DNA of 64,000 nt, taken from contig JAHDVE020001493.1 of the NCBI GenBank assembly GCA_022606495.2, positions 62,001 through 126,000 on the forward strand, written 5' to 3'. A program made the position numbers and the translations under genes. The notes beneath the pieces were generated by a model that had not been told where the DNA came from, did not search any database, and worked only from the letters and a program-made list of their open reading frames with translations. This stretch comes from Halesus radiatus (lineage: Eukaryota > Arthropoda > Insecta > Trichoptera > Limnephilidae). Below are positions 23,806-36,500 of this stretch, one piece after another (position 1 is the first letter of the stretch; each line of letters starts with the position of its first letter).

Positions 23806-26800
23806 ATGGCGACTTTGGAAACTCGGGTTTCACTTTTGCTCGTTTTTTTAACATATTTTTTACACGTTGGTCTAGCCGGGAACTTAGCAACCAAAAGAAA
23901 GGATAACAATACCTTATTGCAATACATGTTTTCTCCGAACCGAGTTGTAAGTTCAAACATATTTCAAATTGATCTGATCACTTATAGATAACTGCGAGAG
24001 GTGTTCAACAAGGCAGCTAATGTCAAAAAGATTTGTTTACTCTAGTTGCTCATTGTGCAAAAGTGTCCTCGAGTAAACAATGTAGAAATATTAACGGAGA
24101 AAATGTAATATATTTATTTAATATCGACGACATAAATATACCAAAAATAATAATTACGTATCACAGTTAACTACAAGCGTGAGAATATAGTATAAATAAT
24201 TTAAAGGGGTAAGTATTAAATGTGCCATTAGGTCGTACAATGCAATCAGAGAGTATGTAAAGAATAAAAGATCATGGAGGATATAAAAGTAAAAGATATG
24301 CCTATAAATACATATAGTAAACTAAAGTTAAATTAAAATTGATTGAAAAGATATGATAGTTTAGCCTCATTGTACTTACCTTCCGTGCAGTTAAATAGAT
24401 CAGCTACATCTGCGTATCTATTACTAATTTCATGTAATCTAGGTGCAAGCGAGTGTTTGTAATGCTCAGTTCTGGTGTTGTCACGTTTAAATAGGATTTT
24501 GGAACCCATGGATTAAATTGAATCTATCGTTGCGATAAAACTGATCATCGTATTCCCACGAACAGCACAATATTTTGGTCGCATTGCGATATAAGATGAA
24601 AGTAATGCCAGGTATATTACAACACTTTTTCTAAGAAATCTGATCAAATGTTTAAAAAAATATGACTGCTGCTCTTTTTGTGACATTTACATTATTTTCA
24701 ACCATCACAAAATTAAATCTAAACTGACTGTACCAGCTTTAAATTTTACGACTTAACCGAGAATTTTAAGAATAGAGAATACACCGCACAATACACATGA
24801 CTTCGAAACATGCATGACTGTTGGGAGTGTAATTGTGTTGAAAAATAACCGGACTGAAATCTGCACGGTCAAGTTTTCTCTGATGATGGCCAAACGAGAG
24901 AGCAATATAAAAAGAATAAAAAGTTAGTTAAGTTAAGTTTGTATGTTACCAGAGATGATATTATCAATTTTTGCTGCTTTTGTTACTAAACACAGATTTT
25001 GTGCTTTATTGTGAAGATTTACTATTTATTATTTTTAGTTATTTGTTTGCAGGGCCCCTTCTACGTGACCACAAAAAGCTTAAGTGTTTGCACGCCTACA
25101 GGGCGAGTCGACAAGGAACATTATCTCGTATCAACAGTCCACGTCGTTAAAATAAGTCGACAAGATGAAGAATACAGAGGTTTCGCTACCGCCCCACTAG
25201 ATGTCAAAATTCATAAGGTTTTGTAATCTTCTTTATTTGCCAGTGATTGTAAATATGCAAGGGGAATAAATAGCGCCCAAGGCAAAGCAATGACAGCGTC
25301 TATAGTAAGAAAAACATTAACAAAAGAAGTCAATAAAACTGTTTGAAGTGCCGCCAATAACAAGGATTATAAAACTGAGATGATACCACTGGGCAGGACA
25401 AGTAGCAAGAATGGAAGCAAACCGGTCACCGAAAAAACTTGCATAACTTGAACTAAGCGTGGGTTACTGGTTATTGTGGAGTCCAATACTACTGGGCTGT
25501 CCATAATGAGCTGGGTGGAAATATGAGGGTAGTTAGGGGGAGCAGCGGGATTGGAGGCATTCTCTATTACGATCAAGTCTCTCAAGGGTTGGAGAGCCGA
25601 TGATGTATGTATTTAAGAACAATAAAATATAAACAATAATCTTTATGATTTGTGTTTCAGATAACTTTCATGATTTCTGTAATGACGGGAGGAGTAATAA
25701 CACCCATTTATTCAGCAGAAAACCACAACCCTTGCTCCAGCATCGTCTTCTCTACTCTCATGAGCTTTTTCACTAAGCCAGACAGAAAATGTCTCGTCAA
25801 AAGGGTAAAATAATTAATTTTCTCATATATTAACCCCATTCCTTTACGACAGACAAATAAGGACGTAAATACTAGCTATCATACCACCCTTTTGTTATTA
25901 CACTTGATAAATAGCAGCCTATAGAAAGAAAATTATTCCAACTACCTAAATAAGGAAGTAATTACTTCTATCTATAAAGCAGGGTTAAAACGATTACAAT
26001 AACTACTGACGTATATCTCTTTTAAACACTGTATCTAATATTCTGTAAAAGCTTTTAAAGAACAACTTCAACTTTATCTAGAAAATAATCATTTACTATC
26101 TAAAGACCAATACGGCTTCAGAAATAATAGAAACACTGAGCATACCATTACCTCAGTAACTAACCTTATAATTAAATACTAAATTAGGCCCAAATAACAA
26201 AGCTGTATCTACATACTCGGATATATTATCAGATGAAATACTTTTTAATAAACTTATAAATCTCAGAATTACTGGAAACGAACTTCATTGGCTTGAAAAT
26301 TTCATGGCAGACATAACTCATTAGACATAAGTTATTATTGATGGCATAAAAAGGGATCTGCTTTCGATCAAGTACGGAGTACCACAAGGTAGTGTCCCCG
26401 GCCCTTTAATATTCCTGATATATATCAATGATCTTTTTGTTTTAAAAATTGTTGGCAATATTGTGACTTTCGCTGAAGATACCCTAATAATTTGTCAAGT
26501 TGACTCCTGGACCAAGGTGCATGCTAAGACTGACAAAAGTTTTACAATCATAGCTCAATCATAACAAACTTGCTCTGAATACAAAAAAAAACTAAATATA
26601 TAACACAGCATTACTCAAAGAGAGCAGCCTTACCGAACGTTCGAACTAAAATTACACGACTGTTCACAATTAAATTAAATTTTCAGATGCGAGAAAATCG
26701 AATGTGTTAAATAAAATATATATTTAGGTATCATAATTGACGCAAACCTATCTTGGACTCTACATTGAATATATTACAACCAAACTAAAAAATATATTTT

Positions 26801-28916
26801 AATCATTGAAAAATATAATCTTAACACAACCTAAATGAAACATGAAACCGAAAAACACAACAGAAAATAATAAGGTATCAGTCGCATCTGAGACTCGAAC
26901 AATAATATGGGATTAAAAATGGATGATAATATTGACAATTCTTGAATTTGAGATATAATATCGATGAATATGACGGAAATTGAACTGGTCTTATTAGCTA
27001 TGTTGGTATTACCGGGCGAAGCGGCTCGATGATCCGGATCACTGATCCGAATCACTCACTACAGGTTCGCTGATCCAGCTCGATTGAAAGGCGGTTCGCG
27101 TCTCCCCGCACCATGCCCTCTCTCTCGCTCCCTTGGCCCTCCTAATGACGTCCTTAAGACGCTCTTAAACGATACTTTTTTCGTCCAGTTTTCATGTGGA
27201 TTGTCTTTACAGAGAGCTCATTTAGTGATCCGGCTCACTAAACCGGGCCGCTTCGCCCACCGCTAGTTGGTAAAGCGGTTGCCCCGGAAAGACAGAGATC
27301 CTGGGTTTATTTTTATTTTGTGTTATTTTTTTCGGTTTCATGTTTCATTTAGGTTATGTTAATTTTGTCTTCTTCAATGATTAAAATATTACAATGAGGT
27401 TATTAAACTTCAATAAGTAATTAAAAATTAAAAAAATACATGTTGCTCCTAAATAGTATTAAGAACATCTTCTCACGCATAATTATAAGAATTATATATT
27501 TTGCTCCTTCTCAATCCATAAGCACATATGGACTATAATATTGGGTAAATGCAAATATTATTTGTATAGACCCACTAGTAAAAGCTCAAAAGACTTTAGA
27601 GATTCTGCAGAAATTTTCAAGCTTTTAGATGTTATGACAATTAAACAACTTTATGCTAAATCTGCAATCCTTCATCTCTTCAAATCAAATCTTCACATCC
27701 CCCTTCAATCCCAATCAATTATATTAACAATCTTCAATAAAATACACCCTTAATATCTCATTAAAATATACCACCCACGTACAAATACATTTAAAATACT
27801 ATGTCATTAAACTATATAATCAAATGCCTACATCTTTGAAACAAATAAGGGAGAATACACCAACACATTTAATAAATCATTATATCGTCGTGTTTGTTTA
27901 TAATGTTCAAGATTTAATTACACCAAATCAAACATAACATAACAATATTTGCCTTAAATACAAAAATTAATTGCATTTTTTTTTAATTTTTTGTAATATA
28001 TTTGTATTATTCTATAACATCATTGTATAAACATTACACAATATGACTATATATTTTTGTTTTTGTGTATAATTCCTAGAACTCCATTTATTTATTATTT
28101 TTTTTTTAAATTTAATTTTAATATAAATCAAATTTAATAATGTTATTATTAAGTTCTGCAAGTATTTTTATTTTGTTATTATTTCGGCCTTTAAGGCTAT
28201 TTTCAAACTGACCGAAACAGCTGTCATAATAATAACAACTAAAAATACTTGCAGAACTTAATAATAACATTATTAAATTTGATTTACATTAAATTAAAAT
28301 TAAAAAAATAAAAACAATATGACTATCATAAATACGTGAACACCTCAATACAGGTTCTTCTAGTGAAGCGTTCAGAAAATTCTTTTATACATTAATAGTT
28401 TACAGTACCTACACATCATGCTGTATTATAAAATATTGCTTACCTAATAATAATTACCTGTAAATAAATAGAAATGAATAAATGAAAACCTAAAATAAAT
28501 TTAAGCCACTTCCTACCGGGGAGGAATATTCATTTATCTTTGTATTTATTATTGCTTTGGTTTTTATCCTGAGGTGGAAAATATTTTTCCCAAACCGGTC
28601 GATAATGTAATTATTTATTTCCAACAAATATTGCATTAATCAACATGTACTCGTATATGTTCATTTGGAATGTATCGTAAATATATCTGTTTTCTTTACT
28701 TGACAATAATATTAACTCTTTTTTTAATTCCAGGGAAACTATTCCGTTAACGGGCTAAGTGTTAATACCTTAGCGCACATGATTACCGGAGATAACTTTA
28801 TATACGAGACGATCCATTCTGAATTCGAATTATTTAGTTCAAAAGGATCAATATTTTGTTCAAAAAGTATTTTTGAGTCCAAGTCGTTCAAAAGACTTAG
28901 AAAACCAAAAAAATAA
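23806..28916 (+). CDS. Array gene E: secreted four-exon paralogue, 210 aa
   Basis: Exons lie at 23806-23946, 25053-25217, 25661-25804 and 28734-28916, all phase 0. The signal is VSLLLVFLTYFLHVGLAG, then NNTLLQYMFSPNRV, with two extra residues before FSPNRV compared with D. Exon 2 begins GPFYVTTKSLSVC, exon 3 carries GGVITPIYSAENHNPCSS and KCLVKR, and exon 4 carries GNYSVNG, GDNFIYET, IFC and FESKSFK with a basic RKPKK end. The stop TAA sits inside AATAAA (28912-28917). Intron 3 (2.9 kb) holds nested transposable elements, yet both splice sites remain intact. The product is a near twin of D; the function is unknown. Confidence 0.88.
24030..25040. other. Intron 1 of gene E, no recognised feature
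   Basis: AT-rich intron with no array exon, element ends or plausible open frame that I can identify. Confidence 0.45.
25340..25605 (+). pseudogene. Decayed LINE tail in intron 2 of gene E, shared with D
   Basis: The + strand contains a WAGQVARMEANRS-like translation near 25391-25430, and its 3' part aligns with the same position of intron 2 in gene D. WAGHxARM is a known motif at the end of RTE-like insect LINE proteins. Stops break the frame. Confidence 0.5.
26797..27392. mobile_element. tRNA-like foldback element, copy b, with an internal insertion
   Basis: The ends TTTTAATCATTGAAAAA and TTCAATGATTAAAA match copy c at 61960. Both arms carry CCTAAATGAAACATGAAACC or its complement. The left arm stops at the B box (GAGACTCGAAC, 26890-26900). 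The right arm carries TTAGCTATGTTGGTA, then a GC-rich insertion, then GTTGGTAAAGCGGTTGCCCC. The element is itself inserted in a LINE relic. Confidence 0.7.
27012..27263. mobile_element. GC-rich MITE nested in the foldback element
   Basis: Ends CGGGCGAAGCGGCTCGATGA and GGGCCGCTTCGCCC are inverted, and subterminal GATCCGG(A/C)TCACT motifs are inverted too. A GCTA(T)GTTGGTA sequence appears on both sides (26999-27009 and 27265-27275), which looks like a target-site duplication of about 10 bp. The 252-bp interior is much richer in GC than its host. Confidence 0.7.
28125..28312. mobile_element. Palindromic MITE of the TTAAGTTCTGCAAG family, short copy
   Basis: TTATTATTAAGTTCTGCAAG followed by TATTTTTA at 28142-28170 is inverted as AAATACTTGCAGAACTTAAT at about 28243-28262; AAATCAAATTTAATAATG extends both arms. 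Each arm is about 60 bp around a core with TTTCGGCCTTTAAGGC. It lies in intron 3 of gene E. Confidence 0.8.
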
Positions 28917-29399
28917 ACAAACGAAACATGCGATTTTCAACCACTTTTATTTATTTTCGATTTTCAACCAAGTTTTATGTCGTCAAAATCATACAAAAAT
29001 TAACAAAGAAAAAACGTGATTTTTGCCCACAATATTTGACTCAAAAAAGCTGAAAATATTTGTGGGATTATGGAGGACTTGCAGAGGATATAAACTACGA
29101 CGCCTGGGTGCGAGCCCAATGCTTTGGACCACTCAGCTACAGATGATAATCGATATAAAAATCTTGATTACATTCGTAAGAGGCGACAAATACAAATTTA
29201 TCTAACTGAATCGGGAGATGATCAATGGAAGACGTTACGCAGAAAGACGCCGCACCTCACGGCTACAAACGTTTCAGACTTTTACGATTGCTAATTGAGA
29301 TGTTCCAAGATGCGGTCGAAATTGTTAGGTTACCTCCATAGAATAAATAATACACACTCGAAATGGTTTCCATACACATTTCTATTCCATTTGATCGAA

Positions 29400-30740
29400 A
29401 TTTATTTATTTAGTCATACATAGTACATTTTATTACAAATAATGAGCTTGATATATTTAAATTTACATTGTTCAAGTACCTATTACAATATCTTAGTAAT
29501 TTTGTCTGGGATGAGAATGAATAATAAATGCATGTGTGACTAATAATAATAAAAAGAAGAAAAGTGTCTTGAGAGATGATGTGGAGAGGTGTAGAGAAGT
29601 TATTTAATAAGGAATTGCAATTGACTATGAATAAAAATTTAAAGTAAAATTAAGTGTAGTTTTAAATTAATTTATATCAGGGTAAGAAAATTTAATAAAT
29701 TATTTTGTATATTAGTAAAGAATCGTGAAAAATTGAATTAAGTATATTAATTTTTCGTGGTGGGTATATGTTGTATTGGTGAGTTCTTTCCGCATTAGTG
29801 TTGTTTTCTTCTACGTGAAAAAGCGTCGTGTGCCTGATACGCCTCGTTGGAACATTTAAACCAAAGTAGGATAACAATTTAGGATATCTTTATTTTATTA
29901 TTTAGCTCGTTATTTAGAAACTTGTTTAAAACAAATATTATTTGTAGTTTTGTTGTATTTGTGGCCTAAATATTTCAAAAATTTATTCTGTGTACTGTCT
30001 TCTAAATCCATGTTTACCTTTTGTTAAGGATTCCATTGTGGAAGCAAACTCCAGTAGACCTCTGACTAATAAACAAAACAGCACTTGTGGAGTCTTAACA
30101 ATTTTGAAAAATTTTCTTATTTTCAAGAGGAAACCTAGCATCTTGTAGAATATTGATTTAATTTGTTCTGTATACTTAATAAATATTAATTTTCTGTCTA
30201 ATTAAACACCTGGATATTTACATTTGTATATAGATTGTGAAGGTGGTTATTAAATTTGTAAGAAAACGTTCATTTATTTTATATCTGGTGTAGGTAATCG
30301 AGTGGCAGTTCGATATATTTAAAAACAATAATTTTGATTCACAGTATGCGCACAAATGATCAATATCGCTTTGTAATTCCGTAAAATCGGATAAAGATTG
30401 AATAGGGTTAAACAATTTCATATTATCTGGGTACAACACGAAGTAATTATTTTGAAAGCATACATAAATGTCACTTATGTAAATATTTTTTAAGGGTGGT
30501 CCAGGATGCGAGCCCTGAAACACACCTAAGATAATTTCCGTTAAGTGAGATCCAAAACCATAGACAAGTGTGCTTTGATGCCGATTACTGATATATGAAA
30601 CAATCCATCTGTGGAGATCACCGAGAATTCCTAGACATATTTACTTCTGCAAAAGAATATAGTGATTAACACGGTCGTATGCTTTAGACTACTTTAAAGT
30701 AATTCATATAAATGCCATCCACCTGACCATCCATTTGACC
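29400..30740 (-). pseudogene. LINE relic: RT fingers-palm and C-terminus
   Basis: The minus strand translates, from 5' to 3', to SKAYDRVNHYILL (RT motif with a KAFD-like core), LGDLHRWIVSYISNRHQ, then FQGSHPGPPLKNIYISDIYV (30218-30523), and a FVLYPDNMKLF segment where YADD should be. The C-terminal segment at 29692-29877 reads NVPTRRIRHTTLFHVEENNT, close to the C-terminus of the LINE at 40248-40994. Catalytic aspartate loss and stops show a dead copy. Confidence 0.75.
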
Positions 30741-31309
30741 ATGAAAAAAAAACTTGAAAAACGTAAGATTTGAATTTGTGGAGTAATTCTTCATGAAGTT
30801 ATCTTGATTAAATAATTAAACATTTAATTAAATGAGACCGAAGGTAAAATAATATAATATAAATTGATCATAAATTTTTTTTCCAGTACTTTACTTAAAA
30901 TCGGTTATTTGAATATAGGTTGATAGTTCGAGTTATAATTTTTACTTACTAACATTGGAATAATCAAGGCTGCTTTCCATTTGTCGAGAAAAGTTTCCTG
31001 AGAGAGCGATTGTGAAAAAAAAAGCAAATATGGGGGGTTTCAATTGCTTATTACAATAATTTTATTAAATACTTGGAATTTGATCATCCCCAGACCCCAT
31101 CTCGGTAGATTTGAGGTATTTGAATGTGATATCTTAATTGATCTCGATTGAGTTAATTACTTTCGAAAACCTTACAAAATCAAATAGTGTCTACCATGAC
31201 AGTCCCATAGATTTCGCTGTATTGACCGTTATCCAGATATTCTCAACTTCTGAGTTCCAAGAGCAAGAAATAAAATTAATTTATTTTTATTTCCAGACAT
31301 GAAATGATG

Positions 31310-32560
31310 ATGATTTTTTTAAATTTTATGTTTAAAATTTATGTCCCGAATGGTCAGACTTTTGGATCACGAAACTCGTCCTCGTCGCATTTCTTGTATT
31401 CTTCTTTATTCTATGGTAACCACCTATATTGCAGACTAGCGTCGATAGATTCACCTATTCCATCTGTATATATAAGGCAATAGAGTTCATCAATATTGTG
31501 AGTGACTAAGACTCAAACTTCTAATGTGCAAAGGAAATTATGTTCATTGATGGTCAAAATTAGGCTCAATAAAGCACTCTTGTACAAATGTATTTACTCA
31601 ACGTATCCAGTCTCAAATTCTTACTACTATTAAAAAAAACATTTATTATTGGATGGGTGGCCTCTCTCCACGGGATCCATCCTTACTACAACCTTCTTGC
31701 ACGCAGTTCAGATAGATGAAGAAGACCTCGGAGTTATTGGCAGGATGATTGGCAGGATTGGTCAGATGCTAGAAAAGAGTTATGTGTTGCTAGTGGGGAT
31801 TCCTTCCAAGGGAAGATCTGCAGGAGACAACTTCTTACTGAACCTTCTGTTATTGTTCAACTACTTACTCATCTTTCATGCATGTTACTAACTCCTGCTG
31901 TGCAGGGACATTTGAGCTTTAGAGTCGTTCAAAAAAAAATTACAATCGTTTACACGAAAGTTATTTAGAAGCATGCGAGTGCTTTGAAAGAGTGACACTT
32001 TATCACTTATAGCGGGACGGGTATGAGTGGGTTTCTCTTCAAGTGAGAAGAGAAACCCTAACATGTTTTCAAATTTTTCAAATTCTTGGCAGTTCTCATC
32101 TATTGCCCCAGCACAACAGAACGTTTTCGATTATCAACGGTCATCTGTTAGTCATGCCGTGTACCCAGCATAGTCTTACTTGATTTTGATAATTGTGATG
32201 ATAATGCCAGAAACCTCTCACTTGCTTCTAATCTACTCATTCCTACACTAATTAAACGAGAATGAAACAAGGGCGAACGCTGTGTTTGTTCTTCCGATAT
32301 TTCAATAGAAAGTTGTCTAGAGAACTTGCATCGATGATCCTTTTGATGCTGGTGAACAGTTGCACATATATTGGCACCTGGCAATATTGAGTACCGATGG
32401 ATACATCCCAGCTACTAATGTTGGCTTTTTTCTCAGTGATGTCTGCACTGGACTAGCAGTGAGACGAGAATAAAACAGTATTTTTCGTAAGGTACTCAAT
32501 TGAAACGACTTATTTTCGAGTGAAAGCTCACTGGATAATCGACTTGCCACTGTGATTTAT
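31310..32560 (-). pseudogene. Probable degenerate LINE C-terminal fragment
   Basis: Minus-strand frames at 32148-32384 and 32317-32550 resemble RT-type LINE C-terminal sequence (SLENKSFQLSTLRKILFYSR and neighbours), with several frame changes. The assignment is weak. 31649-31891 on the + strand is also open but unassigned. Confidence 0.35.
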
Positions 32561-32569
32561 TTTTTTGCC

Positions 32570-33420
32570 GAATGTCTGGGTTTGTCGGCCTATGATTAGC
32601 CAGCTATCTTGTAATGTAAATAAGCCATTAGGAATAATTTATTCAATCATAGTAGAGCGGAGTCAGAATAATCATCTGTCCGTTTACTATATTATTATTC
32701 TGTAAAACAAACGTAAGTTCCGGAACGCTGAATGCATTATTTGCCAATTCATAACTATTCACCATTATAATCAGAAATAGCCATTACCTCAGATTTAGTT
32801 CGTAACAGTTAAGATTTATATCAGATTATTGACAGTACAGTCTGTTCAATAATGGTCGAACGTAATATCAGAAGGAATTTCTTAAAAGGTTGGAGCAGTA
32901 GGATGCAAAAGGTTGAGATCTTGTTTAAGGTTGTCTTACTTTTACAACCGTTACAAAAAATTGCATTATAATTTTATCGATTCAATTATTGATTCGATGG
33001 CAAATTTATTTGACGTTTTTGATAGATTGTCACAATGTTGATAAGTTATGGGTTATAGTGTAGAACTAGAAATAATTTTTTCAATGAAATAAAACAATCA
33101 CTTTGTTTATAACCACGAATTTTATTTAATTTTTAGTAATACCGATACAAGCGTCATCAGGGTATGGAATTAAAATAATCCAAAAATAATTATAATAATA
33201 AATAAAAATTCAAAATTTTTTAAAAAGTTAGTTTGTGGGGAGATTAATGCTCGGTGTAACTATAGATAGAAAAGGCAAACAACTCGCGTCAGCAATATTT
33301 ATTTGCGCATTGTTCTTGATAAAATTGACCGCAACTTAGGACGTTGGGAATGGACAACTCACCTTCGTATCACATTTTCAGTCCTCCATCATATTTGTCT
33401 TAAGGTCTTGAGATTTCAAG
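32570..33420. other. Spacer before gene F, no recognised feature
   Basis: I see no element and no hidden array exon up to the promoter region of gene F. Confidence 0.45.
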
Positions 33421-33430
33421 TTGTTTGGGT

Positions 33431-33457
33431 TATTTTTAGTTTGGTCATCTATTCAGC
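33431..33457 (+). promoter_or_regulatory. Candidate core promoter of gene F
   Basis: TATA-like TATTTTTAG at 33431-33439 lies about 23 nt before ATTCAGC at 33451-33457. Downstream GACTGTATCAAATTTACAAA and ACCATTAACAAA match gene C closely. Confidence 0.5.
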
Positions 33458-33594
33458 GGACGGACTGTATCAAATTTACAAAACCATTAACAAATATTAA
33501 AAATAAATTACGTTTTCCAAATTGTCCGCAGTTAAGTCCATCAAAACAAGCTCGTCATTAGTTCCCGGCTGCGACGGAATCAAGGCAATGCGCA

Positions 33595-36500
33595 ATGTTC
33601 AAAATGTGGGTTGTTGTTTTGTTCATTTCCCTATCCTATTGCTGCCATGTGAGCCTGGCCTTAAAGAAGCTGGAAAATAATACCTACTATCGATTCTCTC
33701 CCAACCGATTTGTGAGTTTGTTTTTGTTTTATTTATTTTATTGTAGTTATTTGTACATTTAAGTTTTTAAAATAACTAATATACTATTACTTAAATACTA
33801 TAATATATAGATAATTGTACTTTAAAAACTAATGGATTTTTTCTTTCTTAACTTAATGTGCTTTTTACAATTTATTTTAAATTTATTAATTGGTTCAATT
33901 TTGATGGGGTCCGGCAGAGCATTATAGCATTTCATATCTTTATAAAATATACTTTTTGCGTATAGGCTTTGTTCTTTTTCGTTAGCCTAATTTCCTTACA
34001 CGTTCTTGTATTATGTCTGTGAATGCCCATGTTGAAAATAATTTTGTTGGAGTGGTAACAAGTTGTTTCTGATTTTATGTATAACAATCAATACATTCAA
34101 TGTCAGCAGTTGTTTTACTGTTACCCAATTTAATTCCTCGAACATTTTAACTACTTTTGAATATCTATTTCATTTTAATATTATACTCATTGCACTATTT
34201 TGAAGAATTTATAATTGGTTCTGTTCTCTGTCGATACACAAGTAAAGTAGTTCATACTAATATTGTTCAGAAGTGGAATGAACACATGTTTATTCCACTT
34301 CTTCTTTATTTATCTGTACTTCGACTCAGAATAATGTAAAACATACACTACATTTTTAAGCTTTTAAAAAAACTAACAAACGCTACTTTTTTGGATTTCT
34401 GGACATGTTGGCACGGTTTTCTATAAAACGAGATTGTAGATTCCTTAGTAAATAAGGAGAGTCCATGCTATCATTTCTCTCATAAATCACATTTCCCTGT
34501 CTGATTTTTTTCCTCTCACTGAGATAGAACCCACAATAATTGGACATATTATGCATACAATGTTAGTCAACCAAAAAAGCCTACTACGGTTTCATCAATT
34601 CCCCACATTTCCAAAAAAATATTTACTTCTTTTATTCGAACGAGAATTGGACATTGCTCTGGTCCCTTTCAGTTTTTTTGAAATTCAAGTGCTTGACTGA
34701 TCAAATTCTATTTTCTGTTATCTAGAAGTGGGAACTTCAGATGAAATATTTTCTGCTGGTCCCTCTCTAAAATAAAGATTCTTTTTTCCATCAAGCCTTA
34801 TCTACGATTGCTTTTCCTCCAGTCAGCAGCTAATTTCTTCTTAGTCTGAACTCGAGTTATTGACATACAAATTCGTCTATCCTCTCTTTATATAATGAAA
34901 CGATGGCCAAGGCCGGTGAAGGGTGAAAGTCAAAAACAAAACAACAACAAAATTTTACGAATAAAGGTTTAACCAAAAAATTGTAATTATTTATTACGAA
35001 TTTTACTTTATTATTTATTACGAATTTTACTTTATTTTACCAACCTTATTACGAAGATATAACTATTTTTTTTTAAACATAAAAGTTGTGTAAGTAATAA
35101 TAATGTGTTTGTATTTATGTAGGTATCAGCTGTAAGTTCTAATTTTCAGGGCCCCTTCTACGCGACCAGCAAAAGCCTGACTTATTGCACACCCACGGGA
35201 CCCGTGGACAAGGAGCACTATGTCTTCTCGACAGTGCACGTTGTAAAAATCAGCAGACTCGAAGAAGAATACAGAGGTTATGGAATCGTTCCACTGGATA
35301 CTAAAGTTCATAAGGTTTGCGACTTTTTTTTTAATTTGATTATCTTCAGAAATTCTTTAAATTTTTAACGAAGGTTTTGTGCTCTAGCGATTTTTTTGGA
35401 AAGTTTCACCTCCATATTAACAGAAAAGTGCTGGCCGTGCGCAAATCAAATGTGCCCGGGATTTTGACAGTCTGCGCATGCGCTCTTTGATTTTATTTCA
35501 TGAATAAAATTATGTAATAAACAAAAGTGTTGATTTTCATCTATTTTGCAGGCAAATCATTTTAAAGAGGGCACGTTTGAATGTATTTATCCACACCGAT
35601 AGTGCTTCAAATTGGTTCGAAACAGTTTGGGACACTCGCTCGCAGTACACCACTATACGAGCTACGATACAGTAACCACTATACGAGCTACGATACAGTA
35701 ACCACTATACGAGCTACGATACAGTAACCACTATACGAGCTACGATACAGTAACCACTATACGAGCTACGATACAGTAACCACTATACGAGCTACGATAC
35801 AGTAACCGCTATACGAGCTACGATACAGTAACCACTATATGACCAAAAATTATCGTTAATTTTTTTCTACTGTAATATAATATACATAGTACTTGTATGT
35901 AGTCCTCAAAAAACAAAAAAAAATTCTAACGTATTCACTTATTGCGTGAGGTTTTATTTAGCAGATTATTGTTTAGCGAAAGATTATTTGCCAATTAATT
36001 TTAAAAAAGAGAATCGTTGGGTTTGCTTTCTTTTAAATACCAATATTTCCAGTTTTTGAGATACTTTTTTTGTGATATATTTTTAAAATGGTGAAATTTA
36101 TGTTTTTCAGTTTATATGGGAGGTTTCCATAATGAGAGGTGCAATCAAAATACCCATTTATCGGACAGAATCTTTCAACCCTTGCGTCGACATAATGTTT
36201 TCTTCCCTAATGAACTATTTCCTTAAACAAAGCCAAAATTGCATTGTCAAGAAGGTGAATAATCAAACTATTTATTTTTGCTTGTTGTTTTGTTTTTAGA
36301 ACAGCCTTTGAGTTATTTTTGGAAGGGGGACAACCTTCTTACCTCACGACACTCATTTGGGTGGGTAAAGAAAGGATTTGTTTTCTCAGCCCTTGAAGAG
36401 ACCAGAACTAAAATGAACAATGAAATACACCGATGTCAGTAAATCGTTGCATATGGTTGCCGATTTACATTACGATTTGCATGTCTCGGAAAACCAGTTG

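Larger units (their letters stand above)
26000..27960 (+). pseudogene. LINE relic (RT domain and C-terminus) in intron 3 of gene E, interrupted by nested elements
   Basis: The + strand, with frameshifts, gives LLSKDQYGFRNNRNTEHTI (RT), then YGVPQGSVPGPLIFLIYIND near 26372-26430 (the PQGSxLGP motif), VTFAEDTLII in place of the FADDT catalytic motif, and LGIIIDANLSW near 26745. After the inserted foldback element the C-terminus resumes at about 27420-27900 (ILSRIIIRIIYFAPSQS, VIKLYNQMPTSLKQIREN). The catalytic ADD is changed to AED and there are many stops, so it is dead. Confidence 0.75.

Noticed and set aside
33588..33594. Upstream ATG of gene F at 33588
   Set aside because: Its frame does not give a signal peptide and does not join exon 2; the ATG at 33595 gives the family pattern.
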